NCBI GenBank assembly: GCA_001775255.1
Contig: MFCJ01000146.1
Coordinates: 1 to 12,475 of the forward strand
Source: Candidatus Dadabacteria bacterium RIFCSPHIGHO2_12_FULL_53_21
GTDB lineage: Bacteria > Desulfobacterota_D > UBA1144 > Nemesobacterales > UBA2774
DNA: 12,475 nucleotides
Direction of reading: 5' to 3'
Positions within the stretch are counted from its first letter, which is position 1. Each line of letters begins with the position of its first letter. The translations under genes were made by a program, and so were the position numbers. The notes beneath the pieces were generated by a model, which was not told the origin of the DNA, searched no databases, and was given only the letters and a program-made list of their open reading frames with translations. Shown here in pieces: positions 5,270-12,475 of this stretch.

Positions 5270-8200
5270 ATGAAGCCCATGGGATATCCGAAGAAACAGG
5301 GTCTCTATGACCCGCAGTTCGAGCATGATTCGTGCGGTATAGGGTTTGTTGTAAATATTAAGGGTAAAAAATCCCATACCATAGTAAAAAATGCTCTGAC
5401 TATTCTCCGGAACCTCCAGCACAGGGGGGCGTGCGGATGCGAGGCCAACACCGGCGACGGAGCGGGGATACTCATTCAAACACCCCACAAGTTTTTTAAG
5501 AAGATTGCGGGAGAGGCCGGAATAACGCTCCCTCCGTATCAGTCTTACGCCTCAGGGGCTGTGTTCCTCACCCCGGTTGCCTCGGAGAGAAAGGAGTGCA
5601 TCAAGGCGTTCGAGAGAATAATAACCGAGGAGGGCCTGACCGTTCTCGGATGGCGGGATATACCGACCGACAATTCTTCTCTGGGCTTCACCGCTGTCAA
5701 GGGCGAGCCCTGCATGAAGCAGATATTCATCGCCCGCAATTCCGACATTACCGACGACGCGGCTTTCGAGCGCAAGCTCTACATCATCAGGAAGCGCGCA
5801 GAAAACGATATCAGGTTTTCCGGCATGCAGGGGGGTGAGTACTTCTACGTGCCGAGCCTCTCCTACAAGACGTTCGTATACAAGGGCATGCTCACCACGT
5901 GGCAGCTCGAGCAATACTATCCGGACCTGAGCGACCCCGACATGGAGTCGGCCATAGCGCTCGTCCATTCCCGTTTCAGCACCAATACGTTCCCGAGCTG
6001 GGACCGCGCGCACCCGTACCGCTATATTATCCATAACGGGGAGATCAACACTCTCAGGGGGAATATCAACTGGATGCACGCCCGGGAGGCTGTGCTTTCT
6101 TCAGGCGTGTTCGGCGACGAGCTGGAAAAGTTATTCCCGATCATACAGCCCGACGGAAGCGATTCCGCCAATTTCGATAACTGTGTCGAGTTCCTCACGC
6201 TCGCGGGGCGCCCGATCGAGCATTCGATCATGATGATGATACCGGAGCCCTGGTCCAATCATGAAACGATGAGCGACGAGAAAAAGGCGTTCTACGAATA
6301 CCACAGCTGCCTGATGGAGCCCTGGGACGGGCCTGCATCGATCGCCTTTACGGACGGTTTCAAAGTGGGGGCGGTACTCGACAGGAACGGGCTCAGACCG
6401 TCGCGCTATTACGTGACGAAAGACGACACTGTAATCATGGGTTCCGAGGTCGGAGTTCTGGATGTCCCGGCCGACATGATATTAAAAAAAGGAAGGCTCC
6501 AGCCCGGCAGGATGTTCCTGATCGACACGGTCGAAGGGCGCATAGTGGGCGATGACGAGATAAAAAACAGGCTTGCGAATGAAAGGCCTTACCGGGAATG
6601 GCTCAATCAGAATCTCGTAAACCTCTCCGATATACCGCTTTCGGAAGGGTTAGAAGACAGGGAGAATTTCGACCATGGAGCCATGGTCGAGAGGCAGAGG
6701 GTATTCGGCTACACGTTCGAGGATTTGAAGGTGATCATGGGGCCAATGGCCGAAAACGGCGTCGAGCCCGTCGGCTCAATGGGCAAGGATACCCCGGTGG
6801 CGGTTCTCTCGAACAAGCCGAGGCTGCTTTTCGAATATTTCAAGCAGCTCTTCGCTCAGGTAACCAACCCTCCGATCGACGCTATACGCGAGGAGCTGAT
6901 TACCGCTACCGAAGTTACGATCGGTCCCGAGAGCAATATTCTCGACCCGCGGCCCGAGAGCTGCCGCTTGATTAAACTCGACAGCCCTATCCTTACGAAC
7001 GAGCAGCTGGAGCGTATAAGGGGTCTCGACAACAGCACGTTCAAATCCGTCACGCTCCCGATAGTATTTGAGATCTCGGGCGGCAGCGACGGTCTTGAGG
7101 ACGCACTCAAGGACCTATTCACGAAGGCCGATAAGGCGATCGAGGAAGGGGCCAACCTCCTGATACTGTCCGACAGGGGTTTTGACAGGGAACACGCACC
7201 GATCCCCTCACTGCTCGCGTCTTCCGGGCTCCACCACCACCTGATAAGGAACGGGAAGAGGCTGAAGGTCGCATTGATACTCGAGTCGGGCGAGCCGAGG
7301 GAAGTACACCATTTCGCGCTCCTTATAGGCTACGGCGTGAGCGCGGTGAACCCCTATCTCGCTTACGAATCGATAGAGGACATGATCGAGCAGGATTTGC
7401 TGAAGAACATAGACAAAAAAACCGCACTAAAGAACTATATAAAGAGCGTTGTGAAGGGCGTTGTGAAGACGATGTCCAAGATCGGCATATCGGCCGTTCA
7501 GAGTTATCACGGCGCCCAGATCTTCGAGGCCATAGGCCTCAACCACGAGTTCGTGGATAAATACTTCACCTGGACCCCGACCAGGATCAAGGGCGCTGGA
7601 ATTGAAGTAATCACGGACGAGATCAGGATGCGTCACGAGAAGGCCTTCCCCGACCGGGAAGTCGAGCCCGAGACGCTCGACGCGGGCGGGATTTATCAGT
7701 GGCGTCCGGACGGGGAGCATCACGCGTATAACCCGCGTACCGTGCACCTGCTTCAGAACGCCTGCCGCACGGGGAGCTATGATAACTTCAAGAAGTTCTC
7801 GGGCCTCGTCAACGACCAGTCGAAGCAGGTCCACACACTAAGAGGACTGCTCGACCTCAAGGTCGAGCCCGATCCTATAGATATGGACGAAGTCGAATCC
7901 GTGGAATCGATCTGCAAAAGGTTTAAAACCGGGGCCATGTCATACGGCGCGATAAGCCTCGAGGCGCACGAAAGCCTCGCTATCGCCATGAACAGGATAG
8001 GGGGAAAGAGCAATACCGGCGAGGGCGGGGAAGACCCGCTCCGCTATATCCCCGATCCGAACGGCGATTCGAGGAAGAGCGCGATAAAGCAGGTGGCTTC
8101 GGGAAGGTTCGGAGTGACGAGCGAGTTCCTCGTTAACTCCGATGAGATTCAGATAAAGATAGCTCAGGGTGCTAAGCCCGGCGAGGGCGGCCAGCTGCCG

Positions 8201-9874
8201 GGGAAGAAGGTCTATCCATGGATAGCGAAGGTAAGGCTGTCGACGCCGGGCGTAGGGCTTATATCCCCGCCGCCCCATCACGACATCTATTCAATCGAAG
8301 ACCTCGCGGAGCTCATACACGATCTAAAGAACGCGAACCAGAGGGCGCGGATCAACGTGAAGCTCGTGTCCGAGGTAGGCGTCGGCACTATCGCCGCGGG
8401 CGTCGCCAAGGGGCATGCGGACGTTATTCTCGTAAGCGGATATGACGGCGGTACGGGCGCGTCGCCCCAGTCGAGCATTCAGCACGCGGGTCTCCCGTGG
8501 GAGCTGGGGCTCGCCGAGACCCACCAGACGCTTCTGGTCAATAACCTGAGGAGCAGGGTGGTCCTCGAAACGGACGGTCAGATGAAGACCGGACGCGACG
8601 TGGTCATAGCCGCCCTTCTCGGAGCCGAAGAGTTCGGTTTCTCGACGGCCCCTCTGATAGTCCTCGGATGCATCATGATGAGGGTCTGCCATCTCGACAC
8701 GTGTCCCGTCGGAGTGGCCACGCAGAACCCGGAGCTCCGTAAAAAATTCGCGGGCGATCCCGCTCACGTCGTAAATTTCATGCGCTTCATCGCCGAGGAA
8801 GTGAGAGAGATCATGGCTCAGCTCGGGTTCAGGACGGTCAGCGAAATGATAGGAAGGACAGACAAGCTCGAAATGAAGAGGGCCGCAGACCATTGGAAGG
8901 CAAGTGGTGTAGACCTCTCGGAGATACTCTTTCAGCCTGACGTGCCCTCCGATTGGGGGAAGTACTGTCAGATCGAGCAGGATCACGGGCTTAAAGACGC
9001 TCTCGACAATAGGGTGCTTCTCGAGATATGCAAGCCCGCCATCGAAACGGGTACTCCCGTCGAGGCGATTTTACCGATCAGGAACGTGAACAGGACGGTA
9101 GGGACCATACTGGGGAGCGAGATCACGCGGCGCTACGGTAAGGACGGCCTTCCGCCCGACACCGTCAGGCTTCATTTCAACGGCTCCGCGGGTCAGAGCT
9201 TCGGGGCCTTCATCCCTAACTCCATGACCCTTATCCTGGAGGGCGATTCGAACGATTACATCGGAAAGGGTCTTTCGGGAGGCAAAATCATCGTTTATCC
9301 GCCCAAAGGATCGACGTTCAAACCCGAAGAAAACATCATAATAGGCAACGTGGCCTTTTACGGCGCTACCGGCGGGGAGGCCTACGTCAGGGGCATGGCG
9401 GGGGAGCGTTTCTGTGTCAGAAACAGCGGAGTCCACGCCGTCGTGGAGGGCGTCGGCGATCACGCCTGCGAATACATGACCGGCGGGCGCGTCCTGGTGT
9501 TAGGCTCGACAGGCAGGAATTTCGCCGCGGGCATGTCGGGAGGGATGGCGTATGTTCTCGACGAAACCGGGGACTTCACTGTCAGGTGCAATAAGGACAT
9601 GGTAAGCCTCGATAAACCGGATGGGGATGATTTAGAAGAGATAAATGGCATGATAAAGCGGCACGTCGAATACACCCATAGCGAGAGGGGAAGGGACATA
9701 CTTGCGCGCTTTACCGACTTATCGGAGAAATTCGTCAAGGTCATGCCGAAGGATTACAAGAGAATGCTCGAAGCGATAAAGAAAGTCCAAAAAACCGGCC
9801 TCAGCGGGGAAGAAGCCCTTATGGCCGCGTTTGAAGAAAACAAAAGAGACCTGGCCCGTGTAAGCGGCAATTAA
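5270..9874 (+). CDS. gltB: glutamate synthase (NADPH) large subunit
   Basis: The 1534-residue alpha subunit of GOGAT hydrolyses glutamine, channels the ammonia to 2-oxoglutarate, and reduces the iminoglutarate to glutamate. Cys22 in FEHDSCGIGF is the class II amidotransferase nucleophile; the first 21 residues would be removed as a propeptide to expose it. The amidotransferase domain (about 22-430) includes QHRGACGCEANTGDGAG and HNGEIN (255-260). A central domain follows, then the FMN-binding synthase domain starting near AMSYGAIS (889-896). Cysteines at 1134, 1140 and 1145 give the C-x5-C-x4-C pattern that binds the [3Fe-4S] cluster. The C-terminal GXGXG beta-helix domain begins near GSAGQSFGAF (1305-1314). 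Length and all cofactor motifs match the bacterial NADPH-type enzyme, and gltD follows directly. Translation starts at ATG 5270 after a good ribosome binding site. Regulation may act in the leader, where a terminator-like hairpin is seen. Confidence 0.98.
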   Translation: MKPMGYPKKQGLYDPQFEHDSCGIGFVVNIKGKKSHTIVKNALTILRNLQHRGACGCEANTGDGAGILIQTPHKFFKKIAGEAGITLPPYQSYASGAVFLTPVASERKECIKAFERIITEEGLTVLGWRDIPTDNSSLGFTAVKGEPCMKQIFIARNSDITDDAAFERKLYIIRKRAENDIRFSGMQGGEYFYVPSLSYKTFVYKGMLTTWQLEQYYPDLSDPDMESAIALVHSRFSTNTFPSWDRAHPYRYIIHNGEINTLRGNINWMHAREAVLSSGVFGDELEKLFPIIQPDGSDSANFDNCVEFLTLAGRPIEHSIMMMIPEPWSNHETMSDEKKAFYEYHSCLMEPWDGPASIAFTDGFKVGAVLDRNGLRPSRYYVTKDDTVIMGSEVGVLDVPADMILKKGRLQPGRMFLIDTVEGRIVGDDEIKNRLANERPYREWLNQNLVNLSDIPLSEGLEDRENFDHGAMVERQRVFGYTFEDLKVIMGPMAENGVEPVGSMGKDTPVAVLSNKPRLLFEYFKQLFAQVTNPPIDAIREELITATEVTIGPESNILDPRPESCRLIKLDSPILTNEQLERIRGLDNSTFKSVTLPIVFEISGGSDGLEDALKDLFTKADKAIEEGANLLILSDRGFDREHAPIPSLLASSGLHHHLIRNGKRLKVALILESGEPREVHHFALLIGYGVSAVNPYLAYESIEDMIEQDLLKNIDKKTALKNYIKSVVKGVVKTMSKIGISAVQSYHGAQIFEAIGLNHEFVDKYFTWTPTRIKGAGIEVITDEIRMRHEKAFPDREVEPETLDAGGIYQWRPDGEHHAYNPRTVHLLQNACRTGSYDNFKKFSGLVNDQSKQVHTLRGLLDLKVEPDPIDMDEVESVESICKRFKTGAMSYGAISLEAHESLAIAMNRIGGKSNTGEGGEDPLRYIPDPNGDSRKSAIKQVASGRFGVTSEFLVNSDEIQIKIAQGAKPGEGGQLPGKKVYPWIAKVRLSTPGVGLISPPPHHDIYSIEDLAELIHDLKNANQRARINVKLVSEVGVGTIAAGVAKGHADVILVSGYDGGTGASPQSSIQHAGLPWELGLAETHQTLLVNNLRSRVVLETDGQMKTGRDVVIAALLGAEEFGFSTAPLIVLGCIMMRVCHLDTCPVGVATQNPELRKKFAGDPAHVVNFMRFIAEEVREIMAQLGFRTVSEMIGRTDKLEMKRAADHWKASGVDLSEILFQPDVPSDWGKYCQIEQDHGLKDALDNRVLLEICKPAIETGTPVEAILPIRNVNRTVGTILGSEITRRYGKDGLPPDTVRLHFNGSAGQSFGAFIPNSMTLILEGDSNDYIGKGLSGGKIIVYPPKGSTFKPEENIIIGNVAFYGATGGEAYVRGMAGERFCVRNSGVHAVVEGVGDHACEYMTGGRVLVLGSTGRNFAAGMSGGMAYVLDETGDFTVRCNKDMVSLDKPDGDDLEEINGMIKRHVEYTHSERGRDILARFTDLSEKFVKVMPKDYKRMLEAIKKVQKTGLSGEEALMAAFEENKRDLARVSGN

Positions 9875-9888
9875 TTCTCTTTGATTCT

Positions 9889-9917
9889 CTTACAAGTAAC
9901 TCAATATCCGGTATAAT
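9889..9917 (+). promoter_or_regulatory. possible internal promoter for gltD
   Basis: In the 71-base gap between gltB and gltD, an exact TATAAT (9912-9917) lies 17 bases after CTTACA (9889-9894, four of six to the -35 consensus). Transcription would begin near 9924 and leave a leader of about 22 bases containing the ribosome binding site. No terminator is visible after gltB, so read-through from gltB is also expected. Confidence 0.5.
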
Positions 9918-9934
9918 CGTATCGAATTTAAGCT

Positions 9935-9940
9935 GGAGGA
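9935..9940 (+). promoter_or_regulatory. ribosome binding site of gltD
   Basis: GGAGGA lies five bases before the ATG at 9946 and is the strongest Shine-Dalgarno sequence in the window. It fixes the gltD start. Confidence 0.75.
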
Positions 9941-9945
9941 AGTTA

Positions 9946-11430
9946 ATGGGTGACCCTACAGGTTTCATGGAGCATGAGAGAGAGCTTGAGCCCGACCGCT
10001 CGCCCGGAGAGCGCATTAAGGACTGGAAGGAATTCCATAGGCATCTCCCTGAGGCGAAGCTCAAGGTCCAGGGGTCGAGGTGCATGGACTGCGGCATCCC
10101 TTTCTGCCAGACGGGATCCATTATTAACGGATTGACCGCGGGCTGTCCGGTAAATAACCTAATACCCGAGTGGAACGACCTCATTTACAAGGGGCTGTGG
10201 AAAGAAGCGCTCGAGCGTCTCCATAAGACGAACAATTTCCCGGAATTCACCGGGAGGATTTGCCCCGCGCCGTGCGAGGGGTCGTGTGTCCTCGGCATCA
10301 ACGACACGCCCGTAACGATAAAGACAATCGAATGCACGATAATAGACAAGGGTTTTGAAGAGGGATGGGTCGTCCCGGAGATACCCGAGACCCGGACCGG
10401 AAAAAAAGTCGCGGTCATAGGGTCGGGGCCCGCCGGGCTTGCCTGCGCCGCGCAGCTGAACAAGGCGGGGCATCTGGTTACGGTATTCGAAAGGGACGAC
10501 AGGGTGGGAGGGCTCCTCATGTACGGCATCCCCAACCCTCACCTGGACAAGCGCGTGGTCGATAGAAGGGTGAGGCTGCTCACGGAAGAAGGGGTCAGGT
10601 TCGTCACGAATACGGAGATAGGCAAAGACTACCCGGCCGGGAATCTCCTCAAGGAATACGATGCAGCCGTTATATGCACAGGCGCCACCAGGCCCCGCGA
10701 CCTTCCGGTCGAGGGCAGGGGGCTCAGGGGCATTCATTTCGCCATGGAGTTCCTGAAGGCCAATACAAAAAGCCTCCTCGACAGCAATCTGAAGGATAAG
10801 AACTTCATATCCGCGAAGGATAAAGACGTTATAGTGCTCGGCGGAGGAGATACGGGGACCGACTGCGTGGCCACCTCGATGCGGCACGGGTGCAGGAGCC
10901 TCCTCCAGTTCGAGATATTGCCGAAGCCCCCGTTCGAGCGCGCCCCCGAAAACCCCTGGCCCCAATGGCCGAAGGTATATACGATCAGCTACGGCCAGGA
11001 AGAGGCGATGTCGGTATTCGGCGAGGACCCCAGGAGGTACCAGGTCCTGACAACGAGATTCGCGGGGGATAAGAAGGGCAACGTGAAAGAGCTGCATACC
11101 ATCCAGATAGAGTGGCACATGGGGGAAAACGGCCGCACTTCTTTCCGGGAAATACCGGGCACCGAAAAGGTCTGGCCCGCACAGCTCATTTTTTTGGCCC
11201 TCGGATTTCTGGGGCCGGAAGACAGCCTCCTCAATCAGCTTAAAATAGAGCGCGATGACCGCTCTAATGCAAAGGCCGAGTACGGAAAGTATAAGACCAA
11301 CATCGAAGGCGTATTCGCCGCCGGGGACGCGAGACGGGGCCAGAGTCTGGTAGTATGGGCGATAAACGAAGGGCGCCAGGCCGCGCGTGAGTGCGACCGG
11401 TATTTGATGGGCTCTACCAATCTTCCTTAG
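9946..11430 (+). CDS. gltD: glutamate synthase (NADPH) small subunit
   Basis: The 494-residue beta subunit takes electrons from NADPH through FAD and passes them by iron-sulfur clusters to the FMN and [3Fe-4S] centre of GltB. The N-terminal cysteine-rich region has RCMDCGIPFC (Cys46, 49, 54), AGCPVNN (Cys67) and RICPAPCEGSC (Cys106, 110, 114), the set that holds the low-potential [4Fe-4S] clusters at the subunit interface. The FAD-binding Rossmann motif is VAVIGSGPAG (155-164). The second nucleotide-binding fold, for NADPH, starts at VIVLGGGDTGTD (295-306). The C-terminal FAD-contact motif is FAAGDARRGQSLVVWA, and the protein ends with the family's usual LMGSTNLP. It is full length with no missing residues. 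It follows gltB by 71 bases in the same direction and should be co-expressed with it, with a possible extra promoter in the gap. Confidence 0.98.
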   Translation: MGDPTGFMEHERELEPDRSPGERIKDWKEFHRHLPEAKLKVQGSRCMDCGIPFCQTGSIINGLTAGCPVNNLIPEWNDLIYKGLWKEALERLHKTNNFPEFTGRICPAPCEGSCVLGINDTPVTIKTIECTIIDKGFEEGWVVPEIPETRTGKKVAVIGSGPAGLACAAQLNKAGHLVTVFERDDRVGGLLMYGIPNPHLDKRVVDRRVRLLTEEGVRFVTNTEIGKDYPAGNLLKEYDAAVICTGATRPRDLPVEGRGLRGIHFAMEFLKANTKSLLDSNLKDKNFISAKDKDVIVLGGGDTGTDCVATSMRHGCRSLLQFEILPKPPFERAPENPWPQWPKVYTISYGQEEAMSVFGEDPRRYQVLTTRFAGDKKGNVKELHTIQIEWHMGENGRTSFREIPGTEKVWPAQLIFLALGFLGPEDSLLNQLKIERDDRSNAKAEYGKYKTNIEGVFAAGDARRGQSLVVWAINEGRQAARECDRYLMGSTNLP

Positions 11431-11528
11431 TATCTTTCGAGATATTCAAGTCTTCCGATCCGCCAATTGCGATATTACGACCTGACACGTTATTGTTTAG
11501 TGCGGGCATCGGGTGAGCCGGATGCTGT
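11431..11528. other. convergent intergenic gap between gltD and the aldehyde dehydrogenase gene
   Basis: Two transcripts meet here. Directly after the gltD stop, TATCT (11431-11435) and AGATA (11440-11444) form a short AT-rich stem around a TTCG loop. Near the other end, GCATC (11506-11510) and GATGC (11521-11525) form a second small stem beside the dehydrogenase stop. Neither is followed by a proper T run, so no convincing intrinsic terminator is present for either gene. No coding frame with support is seen. Confidence 0.4.
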
Positions 11529-12475
11529 TCATCCCTTGTACCATGCCGGTATCTTATCGCCTATGTATATATTTACCGCCTTCGTTTCGAGGTACATATC
11601 CAGACCCTCCGTGCCGAGCTCTTTACCTATCCCGCTCTGCTTGAACCCGCCGTAAGGCGTCTCCGGCACAATGCCGCCGTATGTATTTATCCACAGATAT
11701 CCGGCTTTAAGGGCTTTCGCTACCCTGAGGGCCTTCTTTATGTCCCGCGTCCATATCCCTCCGGCGAGACCGTAAACGGTGTCGTTCGCGATCCTGACGG
11801 CTTCTTCCTCGGTCTTGAACGGTATGACCGCTACTATCGGACCGAATATCTCCTCGCATGCGACCGTCGAGTCGGGCTCGACGTCGGCAAGGACTGTCGG
11901 CTCGAAGAAATACCCCTTCTTAATGTCTTTGGGCCTGCCTCCGCCGTGGAGCGCCTGCCCCCCTTCGTTTATTCCCTTCTCGAAGTATGATTTCACGTTG
12001 TCGAAATGTTCTTTTGAGATTAGAGAGCCGAGCTCGGTGTCCTCGCTCTGCGGGTCTCCCTGCCTTATCTGTTTTACCCTGTCTATGAACGGCGGGAGGA
12101 ATTTATCGTATATGTCCTCATGCAGCAGGAGGCGCGTTATGGCTGTACAGTTCTCACCCTGATTGAAGAACCCTCCTCTCAGTGCGGCTTCGATCGTATT
12201 CTCTATATCGGCGTCCTCGAAAACGATACAGGGCGCCTTCCCCCCGAGCTCGAGGGATATTCGTTTAATGGTCTCAGCCGCGGTCCTCATCACTATCTTT
12301 CCGACTTCCGTCGATCCGGTGAACGCCACCTTCGCCACTTCCGGGTGCTCTACAATGGACTGACCCGCGATCTCCCCCATGCCGGGCACGACGTTCAGCA
12401 CTCCGTCTGGGAGTCCGGCCTCGGAGCAGAGCCTTGCCACTTCGAGTATACCGCAGGGCGTGTATTCGGCGGGCT
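11529..12475 (-). CDS. NAD(P)+-dependent aldehyde dehydrogenase, N-terminus beyond the right edge
   Basis: The frame stays open from its TGA stop (complement of 11529-11531) to the window edge. About 314 residues of an enzyme usually near 480-500 long are visible; the missing part lies outside the window, so this is not a truncated gene. The true start is not the GTG at 12438-12440, because family sequence (PAEYTPCGILEVARLC, the usual KPxE region) continues upstream of it. The catalytic pair is intact: the general-base Glu in SLELGGKAP and, 34 residues later, the nucleophilic Cys in NQGENCTA. Also present are the nucleotide-binding FTGSTEVGK motif, the EEIFGPIV segment, and a C-terminal PYGGFKQSGIGKELG. 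The enzyme oxidises an aldehyde to an acid in the cytoplasm. The sequence style is that of the broad betaine-aldehyde/aminobutyraldehyde/generic ALDH group, and substrate cannot be decided from this part. It converges on gltD and looks unrelated to the gltBD operon. Confidence 0.95.
   Translation of the reverse strand, partial: PAEYTPCGILEVARLCSEAGLPDGVLNVVPGMGEIAGQSIVEHPEVAKVAFTGSTEVGKIVMRTAAETIKRISLELGGKAPCIVFEDADIENTIEAALRGGFFNQGENCTAITRLLLHEDIYDKFLPPFIDRVKQIRQGDPQSEDTELGSLISKEHFDNVKSYFEKGINEGGQALHGGGRPKDIKKGYFFEPTVLADVEPDSTVACEEIFGPIVAVIPFKTEEEAVRIANDTVYGLAGGIWTRDIKKALRVAKALKAGYLWINTYGGIVPETPYGGFKQSGIGKELGTEGLDMYLETKAVNIYIGDKIPAWYKG

Noticed and set aside
5552..6079. A 175-codon minus-strand frame within the gltB amidotransferase domain
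   Set aside because: Shadow of the conserved sense frame, with no independent evidence.
7446..7468. Tandem direct repeat GCGTTGTGAAG with a 12-base period in gltB
   Set aside because: It encodes VVKGVVK, which fits the repeated KxxxKGxxK pattern normal in this part of GltB, so it is explained by protein sequence.
8324..8986. A 220-codon minus-strand frame within gltB
   Set aside because: It is antisense to the conserved FMN and [3Fe-4S] region of gltB; the sequence is low in recognisable features and has no ribosome binding site or conserved motif.
10159..11118. A 319-codon open frame on the minus strand within gltD
   Set aside because: It is fully antisense to a strongly conserved gene, lacks any recognisable domain, and is of the kind produced when the sense gene has GC-rich third codon positions.
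11506..11525. GCATC/GATGC hairpin as a terminator for gltD or the dehydrogenase gene
   Set aside because: Only five pairs, a large loop, and no T run on either strand.
12438..12440. GTG as the start of the aldehyde dehydrogenase gene
   Set aside because: Conserved family sequence continues upstream in frame to the window edge, so the real start lies outside.

Overview
The window is a chromosomal segment from a bacterium, almost certainly Gram-negative. It is moderately GC-rich, with frequent AGG (Arg) and ATA (Ile) codons and AT-rich intergenic gaps. Gene content and promoter style suggest an uncultured lineage of the Desulfobacterota/'Deltaproteobacteria' kind, but nothing here fixes the phylum. 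I see no phage, transposon, CRISPR, tRNA or rRNA signature.

Layout. (1) Positions 1-3199 form a membrane-protein block. A PIG-V-like GT-C mannosyltransferase lies on the minus strand, probably followed by a gene whose first 21 codons are visible at the left edge. Divergent from it, on the plus strand, are a polytopic GT-C-like membrane protein and a CPBP-family glutamic intramembrane protease. (2) Positions 3349-5085 hold nadE, a complete two-domain glutamine-dependent NAD+ synthetase. It has its own extended -10 promoter and is followed by a terminator-like hairpin. (3) Positions 5270-11430 hold gltB and gltD, the large and small subunits of NADPH-dependent glutamate synthase. A 184-base gap before gltB carries a possible promoter and a terminator-like hairpin that could be an attenuator. 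The 71-base gltB-gltD gap contains an exact TATAAT box that may give gltD its own promoter. (4) Positions 11529-12475 hold the C-terminal part of an NAD(P)+-dependent aldehyde dehydrogenase, convergent with gltD and cut by the right edge.

How the genes work together. GltB and GltD together make glutamate from glutamine and 2-oxoglutarate, which is the GOGAT half of ammonia assimilation. NadE also consumes glutamine as its nitrogen donor, and the glutamate it releases feeds the same pool. The left block probably acts on cell-surface glycans or lipid-linked sugars plus membrane proteolysis. Its genes are not obviously linked to nitrogen metabolism.

Most of the window is well-known housekeeping machinery, and I did not find a convincing new multi-gene system. 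The points most worth a second look are regulatory: the gltB leader, the internal gltD promoter, the near-leaderless nadE start, and the inverted repeat between the divergent glycosyltransferase genes. The intramembrane protease also merits a genome-wide search for sorted substrates.
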